Assembly (NCBI GenBank): GCA_051004815.1
Contig: JBPCJY010000086.1
Span: forward strand, 1 to 31,800
Source: JBBQXY01 sp051004815
Lineage (GTDB): Bacteria; Chloroflexota; Ktedonobacteria; Ktedonobacterales; Ktedonobacteraceae
DNA length: 31,800 nucleotides
Reading direction: 5' to 3'
How positions within the stretch are numbered: position 1 is the stretch's first letter; each line of letters opens with the position of its first letter. The translations under genes and the position numbers were made by a program. Positions 15,823-23,435 of the stretch are shown piece after piece. The notes under the pieces are model-generated. The model was not told where the DNA came from and ran no database searches. It was given only the letters and a program-made list of their open reading frames with translations.

Positions 15823-17181
15823 ATGCTCGAAGTTCATGGTTCCACCGATCAGTTTGAGGTCCACGATCCGGAGATGCTGGCGCAGGCGAGAGCTGTGCTG
15901 GATGCCTGTGCCTCGCCTGATGAGATGCAGGAGGCAGTACTCGCGGCTGTTGCCCGCAATGAAGAGTGGCGCGGGAGGCAGTGTCTGAATCTGTTGGCCC
16001 CAGAGGCACCAACTAGCCCGGCGGTCAGAGCTTTGCTCGCGTCTGAGGTGGGAACTCGCGCCGCTGAGGGACATATTGGCCCAGTGAATCGTTGGTTTGC
16101 TGGCACCAAACATATCGACGAGATTGAGGCATTGTGTGTTGAGCTTCTGAAAAAGGCGTTTCGCGCTCGCTACGCGGACCACCGACTGGTGGCGAGTATG
16201 ATTGGCAACCTGGCGGTCTATACGGCCCTGACCGAACCCGGTGATGTCATTATGAGCATTGCGCAGCCCTTCGGGGGACATTCGAGCAATCGTGTTGATG
16301 GGCCGGCGGGGGTACGTGGCTTGAAGATCGTTGATATCCCATTCGACCCGGTCGAACTGGAAGTTGATCTCGATCTCTTCCGCAAAGTTGCTCCGCTGGT
16401 GCGTCCAAAGGTGGTCACGTTGGGTGCCTCGATGACGCTGTTTCCTTTCCCTATCCAGGCTATACACGATATCGTGGCGGAATGGAGTGGGTATGTCTTC
16501 TTCGATGGAGCGCATCAACTGGGGCTGGTTGCTGGGGGTCAATTTCAAGACCCGCTGCGCGAAGGGGCCGCGGTGATGACGGGGTCGGCTGGCAAGACGT
16601 TCAGTGGGCCACAGAGTGGGATTATGGTGTGGGATGACGCGCAACTGACGCGTTCGCTGACGCACGTTGTATTCCCTGTGCTGGCGGCAACGCATCAGGT
16701 GAACCGCGTGGCGGCTCTGGCGGTATCAGCAGCCGAAATGATCACGTATGGGAAAACGTACATGGCCCAGATTGTACGCAATGCACAGGCACTGGGAGCG
16801 GCTTTGGAGAGGCGCGGTATCCCTGTGCTCGGAGCGCACAAAGGTTATACCACCACTCATCAGGTCATTGCCGATGTGCGCCAGTTTGGCGGTGGGTTGG
16901 AGGTCGCACAGCGATTGGCGCGGGCGAACATCATTACGAATAAGAATTTGATCCCTGCTGATAAGCCGGAAGATTGGGATCGTCCAAGTGGGCTTCGTAT
17001 GGGAACGACGGAGATCACGCGCCTGGGCATGCATGAAGCGGAGATGGAAAACGTTGCGGATTTCATAGCTCGTATACTGATTGAGCAGGTGGCACCAGAA
17101 GAGGTTGTTGACGATGTCATTGCGTTCAGGCAACCTTATCAAACTCTCTACTATTGTTTTGAGCATGGTATGCCTGCATAA
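15823..17181 (+). CDS. SHMT-like PLP-dependent enzyme (fold type I)
   Basis: A 452-aa protein related to serine hydroxymethyltransferase, which interconverts serine and glycine using tetrahydrofolate. The PLP lysine is Lys258 in TGSAGKTFSGPQSG, matching the family's THKTLRGPRGG block. Asp228 and His231 in FFDGAHQLGLVAGG match the DxAHxxGL motif. SHMTs usually have THK where this has AGK, and the N-terminal part differs from GlyA, so an SHMT-like aldolase with another substrate is possible. I give no gene symbol. The start has AAGGAG 7 bases upstream. It converges on the kinase gene at 17193 with an 11-base gap and no obvious terminator. Confidence 0.8.
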   Translation: MLEVHGSTDQFEVHDPEMLAQARAVLDACASPDEMQEAVLAAVARNEEWRGRQCLNLLAPEAPTSPAVRALLASEVGTRAAEGHIGPVNRWFAGTKHIDEIEALCVELLKKAFRARYADHRLVASMIGNLAVYTALTEPGDVIMSIAQPFGGHSSNRVDGPAGVRGLKIVDIPFDPVELEVDLDLFRKVAPLVRPKVVTLGASMTLFPFPIQAIHDIVAEWSGYVFFDGAHQLGLVAGGQFQDPLREGAAVMTGSAGKTFSGPQSGIMVWDDAQLTRSLTHVVFPVLAATHQVNRVAALAVSAAEMITYGKTYMAQIVRNAQALGAALERRGIPVLGAHKGYTTTHQVIADVRQFGGGLEVAQRLARANIITNKNLIPADKPEDWDRPSGLRMGTTEITRLGMHEAEMENVADFIARILIEQVAPEEVVDDVIAFRQPYQTLYYCFEHGMPA

Positions 17182-17192
17182 CAAGGTTGTGT

Positions 17193-20100
17193 TCAAACAA
17201 GGTTGTGATCTATCGCATAGCGAGTAGCCGCGCTGCGCGATTGCACCTGAATCTTGCGGTAGATGGAGGTTATGTGTGTACTGACGGTACGTGGGCTGAC
17301 CACCAGCTGCATAGCAATCTGTGCAACAGTCTGGCCGCTTGCCAAAAAGCGTAGCACTTCCACCTCACGAGCGGTCAGGCCAGCAGGGTAGACGGGAGTA
17401 GTAGGGAAACTGATTCTCACTGGTGGTGGTGCTACAGGGGCTGGCTCCGGTGCCGCGAGGGCTTGTTCGGGTGTCATAGTGTGTCCTTCGGCCCAGGCAG
17501 CCTGGAATGTACGGTGATCCAGTTTGTTGCGCACAGCTTCCACTGTCCGTTCATAGTCAACCCGCTCCATGTCGTTCATGCTCACATTGATATCGAGCCG
17601 TGTCTCGGCGGCTCCAAACAGGCGTGTTGCTCGCACAGGTTGTTCTTCCGCCGCTGCGACAGTGGCAAGGCCGATCAGGTGCCAGCCAATCTGCCTTTCA
17701 TCACCGATCTCCTGTGCGAGTGACAGACCTTCGCGATAACTTGCGGCAGCCTGCTTTGTGTTGCCTTGCAGTGCGGCAATGTAGCCCAAACTGTGCAGTG
17801 CGAGGTCGATGGTACGTTTGTCACCGAGTTCGCGTGCAAGAACGAGACCTTCCTGCGCTCGTACTACAGCCTGGGCCATATCACCTTGAAGGGCGGCAGT
17901 ATAGCCCAGATTTTGCAGTGTAATAGCGGTAAGATACTTATCGCCCAGCTCTCGTGCGAGTCTGAGACATTCCCTATCATATGTCATGGCCTGTGCCTGA
18001 TCGCCTTGAAGGGCAACAAGGGAGGCCAAAGAGCTAAATGCGGTGGCGATGAGAGATTTATCGTTCAGTGCTTGCGCAAGTGTAAGAGCTTCATGAGTTA
18101 GCGCGGCAGCGCGGGTCAAATTCCCCGCTTGCACTGCTCTTTGCCCCAATTTGGGCAGTAAATGGGCAAGTTCCCAGCGGGTACCTACTGTGCGACAAAG
18201 CCTCTCGCTCTCTTCCAGCAGAGGCCGGGCTGTAGCGTGGTCACCTTGCACATCTAACAGTATGCCTAAAGCACCAAGGGCAATGGCAAGTTCCCTTTTG
18301 ATGTCCAGTTCGCGGCAGAGCGTAATGCTTTCCTCTAAAAGGGGACGCGCTGCTCCATAGTCATCCTGGTAATAGGCAAGATCGCCAGCGGCGCAGAGTG
18401 CCCTGGCGCGGGCTACCGTTAGCTCTCCGTTTTGTGCGAGGCCCAGTGCTGCTTCCAACCAGCGGCGTCCTTCGCTCCAATAGCCGCGCAGGTGCCAGAA
18501 ACGCCACAGGGCCGCGCACAAACGTAATACCAACTCCGTTTCCTTATACTTAATGAGCCAGGCCAGTGCTGCCCGCAAGTTGTTTCGCTCGCGTTCCAGT
18601 TGTGCCAGCCGGGTCATTTGTTGCAGTCCCTTGAGGTGAGATTCTGCCTCCTCAACCAGTGTGAGGAAGTATAAAGCGTGGGCGTGCTGGCACTGCTCTA
18701 GTTCGCCGCTCTCACGTAACAGTTCGAGGGCGTACTCGCGCACGGTCCTTAGCATCGACAAGCGCGGCTCCTGACCCTCCTCCACTTTTTGTATGAGCAA
18801 GCTTTTATCAAGCAGCGAGCTTACTCTGTCCATGGTAGTTAGTATGTCCCGCTCTCCTGTGTTGAGCGTTGTTTCCATAGCTTCGACGGCTTCCAATGTC
18901 CAGCCGCCGACAAAGATGGAGAGTCTACGAAAGAGCTGCTGTTCTTGTGCATCAAGCAGGTTATAGCTCCATTGCAGGGCGTTGCGTAGTGTTTGATGGC
19001 GCGGCGGCAGGGTGCGTGAGGTACCGCTGGATGACTGGAAAAGCTGGGGGAGTCGCGCGAGGAGCATGTGTGGTGGTAAGAGTTTGATGTGACCAGCAGC
19101 CAGTTCGATGGCGAGAGGCAGGCCATCGAGGCGAACGCAGATTTCCGCGATGGCGCGTGCGTTGTCCTGAGTTAAGCGAAATTTGGGTAGAATCGCTTTC
19201 GCACGCTGAACGAAAAGCGCGATTGCCGCATATTGCGTGAGGGTCTCGTCTTCTGGAAGCTGGTTGAGGTCAGGAAGATCGAGGGGTGGTACAGGGAATT
19301 CGTGTTCCGCGGCCAGATGTAACACTGCGCGGCTTGTCACGACTACTTTCAGACGCGGACAAGCCGCGAGCAGTTCCTCGATGAGAGGTGCAGAGGCTAC
19401 GACTTGCTCGAAGTTGTCCAGTAGCAGTAGGAAGTGCCTGTTACGCAGCGCGACCTTCACTTGCTCAAAGATGGGCTGTGCGCCTATCTTCTGGATGCCA
19501 AGCTCCCGTGCGATGGTGGGAATCACCAGATCGGGCTGGTTGACTGAAGCCAGAGCAACAAAACAGATGCCGTCGGCGAAGTAGGGTTGTATCTCCCTGG
19601 CAAGCTGGAAGCACAGGCGCGTCTTGCCGATGCCACCTGTGCCGAGGAGAGTGATTAAGCGGACAGCAGGCTCCTTTAGCAGAGTGCAACTTTCGGCAAC
19701 TTCATTCTCGCGCCCAATCAATGGCGTAAAGATAGTTGGTACCTTCCACATTGGACCGGGCTTGAGGATGGTTTGGAGTGCTTCAGCTTCTTCGGCTTCT
19801 TCAGAGGGTGCAAAGAAGGAGCGTGGCAATAGCGTATACTGATAGGCTCGTTGTAAAGCAGAGGCAAAGTCTTGTACGCTGGCGAAACGCTGCGGCGGCT
19901 CCTTCGCGAGTACACGCATGACAATCTCCTCAATGGCAGGTGAAATACCGGGGATATATTCGTGCAGGGATGGAGGCGGCACAGAGACGTGCTGCATGGC
20001 AATCTCGAAAGCCGAGCCGTTGAAGGGCCGCTTGCCGCAGAGCCATTCGTAGACGACAACGCCCAGGGAGTACTGATCGCTGGCTGATTGCGGCCTACCT

Positions 20101-20657
20101 TGCAGTTGTTCAGGAGCTGAATAGGACGTAGTGCCTACCATTGAAGGCTCCATTGCTTGCGTGCTATGATCGGCGGCACGAGGGGCAAGCATGGCAAGGC
20201 CGAAGTCACTGAGGAGGATTTCGCCATTGCTGCCAAGTAACATATTTTCTGGTTTGACATCACGATGGATCAGGTGTTGATCGTGGGCGTACTGGAGGGC
20301 GGAAGCGATCTGGCGGATGTAGGCAATGACGGTCTCGGTTGGTAATCGTGAGGCCTGGGGGTGAAGCTGGCGCAGCGTGCCATTGGTGGCATACTCCATC
20401 ACAAGAAACGGCGTACTATTTTCGATGGCGAAATCGAGCACGCGGATGATGTGCGGATGGTTCAAGCTTGCCAGGGTGCGTGCTTCTTTAGCGAACTGCT
20501 CAGTGTCCTCGTCAGTGAGTACAAGCGGGAGGACTTTGAGCGCGGCTTGACTGCCGAGATAGATATGCTGTCCAAGATAGACTTCCGCGAAGCCGCCGCG
20601 TCCCAGGAGGCGAAGCAAGCGGTAGTTTCCTAGTTGCTGTCCTGAGCGATCAGCCAT
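17193..20657 (-). CDS. Ser/Thr protein kinase - STAND/NB-ARC ATPase - TPR - LuxR transcription regulator
   Basis: A 1154-aa multidomain signal protein. The Hanks kinase domain (about 10-275) has GRGGFAEVY at 19-27, Lys41, catalytic HRDVKPEN at 131-138 and DFG at 151-153, all intact. A STAND/NB-ARC ATPase (about 305-640) has Walker A GTGGIGKT at 339-346, Walker B LLLLDNFEQ at 410-418, TSR at 441-443 and a later GLPLAIELA. Then come many TPR repeats (about 700-1050) and a LuxR HTH at the C terminus (LTAREVEVLRFLASGQTVAQ, then SPRTVSTH). It probably senses a ligand through the TPRs and couples ATP binding and phosphorylation to DNA binding. Start 20657 has AGGGG 8 bases upstream; the 8-codon upstream extension overlaps that site. 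No membrane segment. Confidence 0.93.
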   Translation of the reverse strand: MADRSGQQLGNYRLLRLLGRGGFAEVYLGQHIYLGSQAALKVLPLVLTDEDTEQFAKEARTLASLNHPHIIRVLDFAIENSTPFLVMEYATNGTLRQLHPQASRLPTETVIAYIRQIASALQYAHDQHLIHRDVKPENMLLGSNGEILLSDFGLAMLAPRAADHSTQAMEPSMVGTTSYSAPEQLQGRPQSASDQYSLGVVVYEWLCGKRPFNGSAFEIAMQHVSVPPPSLHEYIPGISPAIEEIVMRVLAKEPPQRFASVQDFASALQRAYQYTLLPRSFFAPSEEAEEAEALQTILKPGPMWKVPTIFTPLIGRENEVAESCTLLKEPAVRLITLLGTGGIGKTRLCFQLAREIQPYFADGICFVALASVNQPDLVIPTIARELGIQKIGAQPIFEQVKVALRNRHFLLLLDNFEQVVASAPLIEELLAACPRLKVVVTSRAVLHLAAEHEFPVPPLDLPDLNQLPEDETLTQYAAIALFVQRAKAILPKFRLTQDNARAIAEICVRLDGLPLAIELAAGHIKLLPPHMLLARLPQLFQSSSGTSRTLPPRHQTLRNALQWSYNLLDAQEQQLFRRLSIFVGGWTLEAVEAMETTLNTGERDILTTMDRVSSLLDKSLLIQKVEEGQEPRLSMLRTVREYALELLRESGELEQCQHAHALYFLTLVEEAESHLKGLQQMTRLAQLERERNNLRAALAWLIKYKETELVLRLCAALWRFWHLRGYWSEGRRWLEAALGLAQNGELTVARARALCAAGDLAYYQDDYGAARPLLEESITLCRELDIKRELAIALGALGILLDVQGDHATARPLLEESERLCRTVGTRWELAHLLPKLGQRAVQAGNLTRAAALTHEALTLAQALNDKSLIATAFSSLASLVALQGDQAQAMTYDRECLRLARELGDKYLTAITLQNLGYTAALQGDMAQAVVRAQEGLVLARELGDKRTIDLALHSLGYIAALQGNTKQAAASYREGLSLAQEIGDERQIGWHLIGLATVAAAEEQPVRATRLFGAAETRLDINVSMNDMERVDYERTVEAVRNKLDHRTFQAAWAEGHTMTPEQALAAPEPAPVAPPPVRISFPTTPVYPAGLTAREVEVLRFLASGQTVAQIAMQLVVSPRTVSTHITSIYRKIQVQSRSAATRYAIDHNLV

Positions 20658-20733
20658 CTCTGTTCCCCTAAGAAGATACACTCCTCATATGATTACTGGT
20701 AATTGAAAGGACTAAGGAGGTATTCTATTTTAG

Positions 20734-20765
20734 TTCTCTCTTGCATCAGAGTATACAAGAGAGAA
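20734..20765. promoter_or_regulatory. 10-bp inverted repeat upstream of the large kinase gene
   Basis: TTCTCTCTTG (20734-20743) and CAAGAGAGAA (20756-20765) are perfectly complementary with a 12-base spacer, about 80 bases before the kinase start. It could be an operator or a leader hairpin. No clear -10/-35 pair is visible nearby. Confidence 0.45.
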
Positions 20766-20791
20766 ATGTGAAACACAAGTGTAAAGGGGAA

Positions 20792-20867
20792 CACAAATGA
20801 CAAGCAGCCACACTAGCATGCCATGTTACATAACATGGCATGCTAGTGTGGCTGCTTGTCATTTGTG
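20792..20867. repeat. 76-bp near-perfect palindrome (37-bp arms, 2-base loop)
   Basis: Arms 20792-20828 and 20831-20867 match exactly, separated only by CA. It follows the stop of the BACON-like gene (20888) and precedes the kinase gene. It could act as a terminator, but no T-run adjoins the stem, and a stem this long with a 2-base loop is unusual for a plain terminator. A mobile-repeat remnant or cruciform site is possible. Confidence 0.85.
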
Positions 20868-20887
20868 CAGGATCAAGTTTGCGATGG

Positions 20888-21289
20888 CTAATTGGTGACG
20901 GTTACGCTGATTGGAGCTTGATCGCTGCCGAAACTTGAGTTAGCAACCAGGGTGGCGGTATATGTTTTTCCCGCTGTCAGGCTGGCGGTGATAACGGTCA
21001 CATTGAGCGTTACAGATCCACCAGCTGGAATCGGGCTGACAGTCTGACCCAAATTCAACCAACCGCCAGGGCTGCTTTCATTTTCGAGGATCGGGTTCCA
21101 GGCCAGCGAAACAGTATTGGGGTTCTTGATTGTAACCTTCATAATTGGATTGCCGCCACTCTTTTTAACAGAGCTAAGCACTAATGGTGGCGTTTGAACG
21201 ATTTTAGGACCGCCACGATTATCGGGTCCTGATGAAACGGATTTAGGACCACCACGATTGTCGGGTCCTGTATTAGAAGTTGAAGACAT
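20888..21289 (-). CDS. BACON/Ig-like domain protein with duplicated N-terminal nonapeptide
   Basis: A 133-aa protein without signal peptide. The N-terminal third holds two exact copies of GPDNRGGPK (8-16 and 21-29) in a Ser/Gly/Pro-rich, probably disordered segment. Residues about 45-132 form a beta-sandwich pattern like BACON/Ig-like domains (GGWLNLGQTVSPIPAGGSVT, later AGKTYTATLVAN). Function unknown. AGGAGT lies 8 bases before the ATG. It follows the sigma-factor gene on the same strand after about 107 bases, so it may be its target or partner. The repeated peptide could be a binding tag or a modified segment; nothing in the window decides. Confidence 0.7.
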   Translation of the reverse strand: MSSTSNTGPDNRGGPKSVSSGPDNRGGPKIVQTPPLVLSSVKKSGGNPIMKVTIKNPNTVSLAWNPILENESSPGGWLNLGQTVSPIPAGGSVTLNVTVITASLTAGKTYTATLVANSSFGSDQAPISVTVTN

Positions 21290-21396
21290 TGCTGATACTC
21301 CTGTTGAGATTAGTTCTCGATACTATTGTCTGCCTTTGTGCGACTTTCACGAAGGCGTTGTAGTTGTAGACAAAACTAATTGAGCTTGCATGCGGA

Positions 21397-22224
21397 TTAT
21401 AGTTTTTGTGAATGTTTATGTACGTCAATTTGATCTTCATCGGTTCTGAGTCGCCAGCGAAGACGGTCGGCATCACGCATAAGTCGTTCGACGATTTTAC
21501 GGCGGAGGTTATAGACCTCGCGTACATCAGGGAACTCTAGTGGGCAACGACGAACAATCTCTTTGGGTTTAAGGCCGCAATAAAAGAACAAGTAAACCAG
21601 GCATCGTTCCCGCTTGTTGGGAAACATATCGCGTAGAAGTTCCCACAAATCGTTGCTGTCCAGGGTATCTTCAACGAAAGGCTCCACTTCCCCCGGCGTA
21701 CCAGGTTCTGGCAATGGTACTTCTTTTGGACGCGAGTAGGTGCGTAACGTGTCAATAATGGTGCTGTTCAGGCTCATACGCAAGTACTGTAGAGCGGCGG
21801 CCAATGATTTGAATGCTAGCTTCTGATGATGGGCGGTTGTCAGCCAGAAGCGTTCAAAGGTTTGGGCGACGTAGTTCTCTTCAGGGTCAAGACGACAAGC
21901 TACTTCTCTGCCGGGATGACGATGTAGCCAGTTGAGTATGAGCTCACTATAACATTGCTGCAAGGAAGCCCAGGCATCCTGGTCGGCTTGCAGAGTAGCG
22001 CGACGAAAAAGTTCTAAACCAAATCGCTCATCGGTTGGTTCTCCATTACGATAGTGATCGATTTCCCTTTTGCAAAGCTTCGCGAGTGCCGCGGTGCTCA
22101 TCTCAGAGAGTGAGGGCGCAACGGACACGAGGGATGTGGGAGACAATCTCTCAGAAGGTACGTTCTGTGGAGTGGCAGATTGTTCTGCGTCATCCATGCA
22201 GGACGTATGTATTACGTCATACAT
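21397..22224 (-). CDS. Sigma-70-like RNA polymerase sigma factor
   Basis: A 275-aa protein with an N-terminal extension rich in Ser/Pro/Thr. A sigma region-2-like part follows (LELFRRATLQADQDAWASLQ, then YVAQTFERFWLTT, then ALQYLRMSLNSTIIDTLRTY), and a region-4-like HTH (NKRERCLVYLFFYCGLKPKE, then VREVYNLRRKIVERLMRD). This is the layout of ECF-type or divergent sigma-70 proteins. The start at 22224 has GGAAGGAG about 10 bases upstream; the 35-codon upstream extension has no such support. It lies upstream of the BACON-like gene and the STAND kinase on the same strand. No anti-sigma gene is visible beside it. Confidence 0.8.
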   Translation of the reverse strand: MYDVIHTSCMDDAEQSATPQNVPSERLSPTSLVSVAPSLSEMSTAALAKLCKREIDHYRNGEPTDERFGLELFRRATLQADQDAWASLQQCYSELILNWLHRHPGREVACRLDPEENYVAQTFERFWLTTAHHQKLAFKSLAAALQYLRMSLNSTIIDTLRTYSRPKEVPLPEPGTPGEVEPFVEDTLDSNDLWELLRDMFPNKRERCLVYLFFYCGLKPKEIVRRCPLEFPDVREVYNLRRKIVERLMRDADRLRWRLRTDEDQIDVHKHSQKL

Positions 22225-22442
22225 TATGCTGGTACTCCTTCCAGACTCCCTTAGTAAGCGTAAACAAATGTACATTTTATAGTCTACCTTACTTGTGGCT
22301 ATGACGCATCCGATAAACCACGTATTCAACCACGTATTTCTCAGCTATTGGGAGGGGAAGGTTGCGAGAGTGAGTACGTAGGGGACGGGAACGGCGGATG
22401 GGAGGAACTCATCTACTGTAGGGGTACCTGTAAAGAGATACA

Positions 22443-22697
22443 CAGGCAAGTTTTGGAAAGAGCGATGGCGTGCGTAGGGACAACACCCTGCCTGGGGGGC
22501 AGGTAATAAGGATGTGGCGGCAGATGGGGGGCCTTGTGCTTGTCCTTGGTGGAAGTACAGAACCCCCCACCAGGACAGGCACAAGGCCCCCCATCTACCA
22601 CGACCCTCCCCCCTGTCCCTATTACCTGTCCCCCAGACAGGGTGGCACGAACGAGCGGCCTCAGCCTCTTGCCCGAAAAACCTGCTCGTGTAAGCTC
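22443..22697. mobile_element. MITE-like element with a long imperfect hairpin
   Basis: Outer ends (TACACAGGCAAGTTTTGG on the left; reverse complement TACACGAGCAGGTTTTTC on the right) are imperfect terminal repeats related to those of the elements at 23224, 25447 and 26934. The core 22485-22644 folds into arms of about 65 bases, with near-exact blocks 22521-22552 against 22567-22598 and an outer block ending in GGTAATA. No coding frame is credible inside. No clear target duplication is seen. Confidence 0.6.
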
Positions 22698-22710
22698 TGG
22701 GGTGGTGGGG

Positions 22711-23028
22711 CTACATGGGGATGATTTCGTATACGGAGATTTGGCCACCACTGGACAAAACGGGGCAGCCTTTGGCTTTCTCGGCTGCGTCGGTAAGCGA
22801 CTCAGCTTTGATGATGGAGTAGCCGGTGGCAAGCGTTCCTACGGGGCCATCGCTGACTTTTCCGTTGCTGGTTACGCTTTTTGCTGTTGGTGTAAATGGA
22901 TTGCCACCGTCTACGAGGGCACTGCCAAGGCCACCCATCCAGGCTCCCCAGGCGTCCATGACTGCTGCTTGTTCGACTTCGCTTTCGGCCATGCTGCCGC
23001 CGCTATAGAGTAGGACAAAATTCGCCAT
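22711..23028 (-). CDS. YCII-related (DGPF-type) protein
   Basis: A 105-aa protein of the YCII/DGPF fold, beginning MANFVLLYSGG and holding DGPVGTLATGYSIIKAESLT, the family pattern (DGP motif, then a beta-alpha unit). Family members form dimeric alpha-beta barrels; some act as small enzymes or sensory domains, and some sit near sigma factors. The Met at 23028 has AGAGGT 6 bases upstream and fits the family N terminus; the 32 codons before it look non-coding. Function in this cell is unknown. A MITE-like element begins a few bases past its stop. Confidence 0.82.
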   Translation of the reverse strand: MANFVLLYSGGSMAESEVEQAAVMDAWGAWMGGLGSALVDGGNPFTPTAKSVTSNGKVSDGPVGTLATGYSIIKAESLTDAAEKAKGCPVLSSGGQISVYEIIPM

Positions 23029-23223
23029 TGTTGTACCTCTTTCTTTTTTAGAGAATATTGGAAAGGTGTTCAATTTTACCCTTCTGGCATAACGACGAAT
23101 GGCAGAAGACTGATTCGACATCATTTAGGAGGAAGGGATGTGTTATGTGGTCTTTCGTGAAAGTTCAGCACGGGCCGATTATGCGCATCAACCTAAGATG
23201 GGAAAGGTGGGCATCTCGTAGGG

Positions 23224-23366
23224 CTTGCACGGGGAGGGTTTTTGCACCGTCCGTCGCCGCCTGTCATTCTGAGCACCGCGAAGAATCTCCGTGCTACGAG
23301 AGATTCTTCGCGGCGCTCAGAATGACAGCCTTGTCCCTTCCTTCCCAAAAAACCTACTTGTGTAAG
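23224..23366. mobile_element. MITE-like element, 143 bp, with internal hairpin
   Basis: The left end 23224-23245 and right end 23346-23366 are imperfect terminal inverted repeats of the same type as the intact copy at 25447. Inside, 23261-23289 and 23300-23328 form a nearly perfect 29-bp stem starting CTGTCATTCTGAGC. No target duplication is visible. It lies in the 406-base gap between the YCII gene and the GT2 gene; the rest of the gap shows no credible gene. Confidence 0.75.
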
Positions 23367-23435
23367 GCATCCCCTGTCCCTACACATAGCTGCCACCTCT
23401 CGATTGAAGGTCACTATCGGCCTGTACGGTTGCGG

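Noticed and set aside
15787..16695. Minus-strand open frame of 302 aa
   Set aside because: It is the antisense shadow of the SHMT-like gene, whose PLP motifs are clear.
17180..17207. 12-base direct repeat (AACAAGGTTGTG) at the convergent stops
   Set aside because: A single short duplication with no flanking structure; it is too small to call an element or attachment site.
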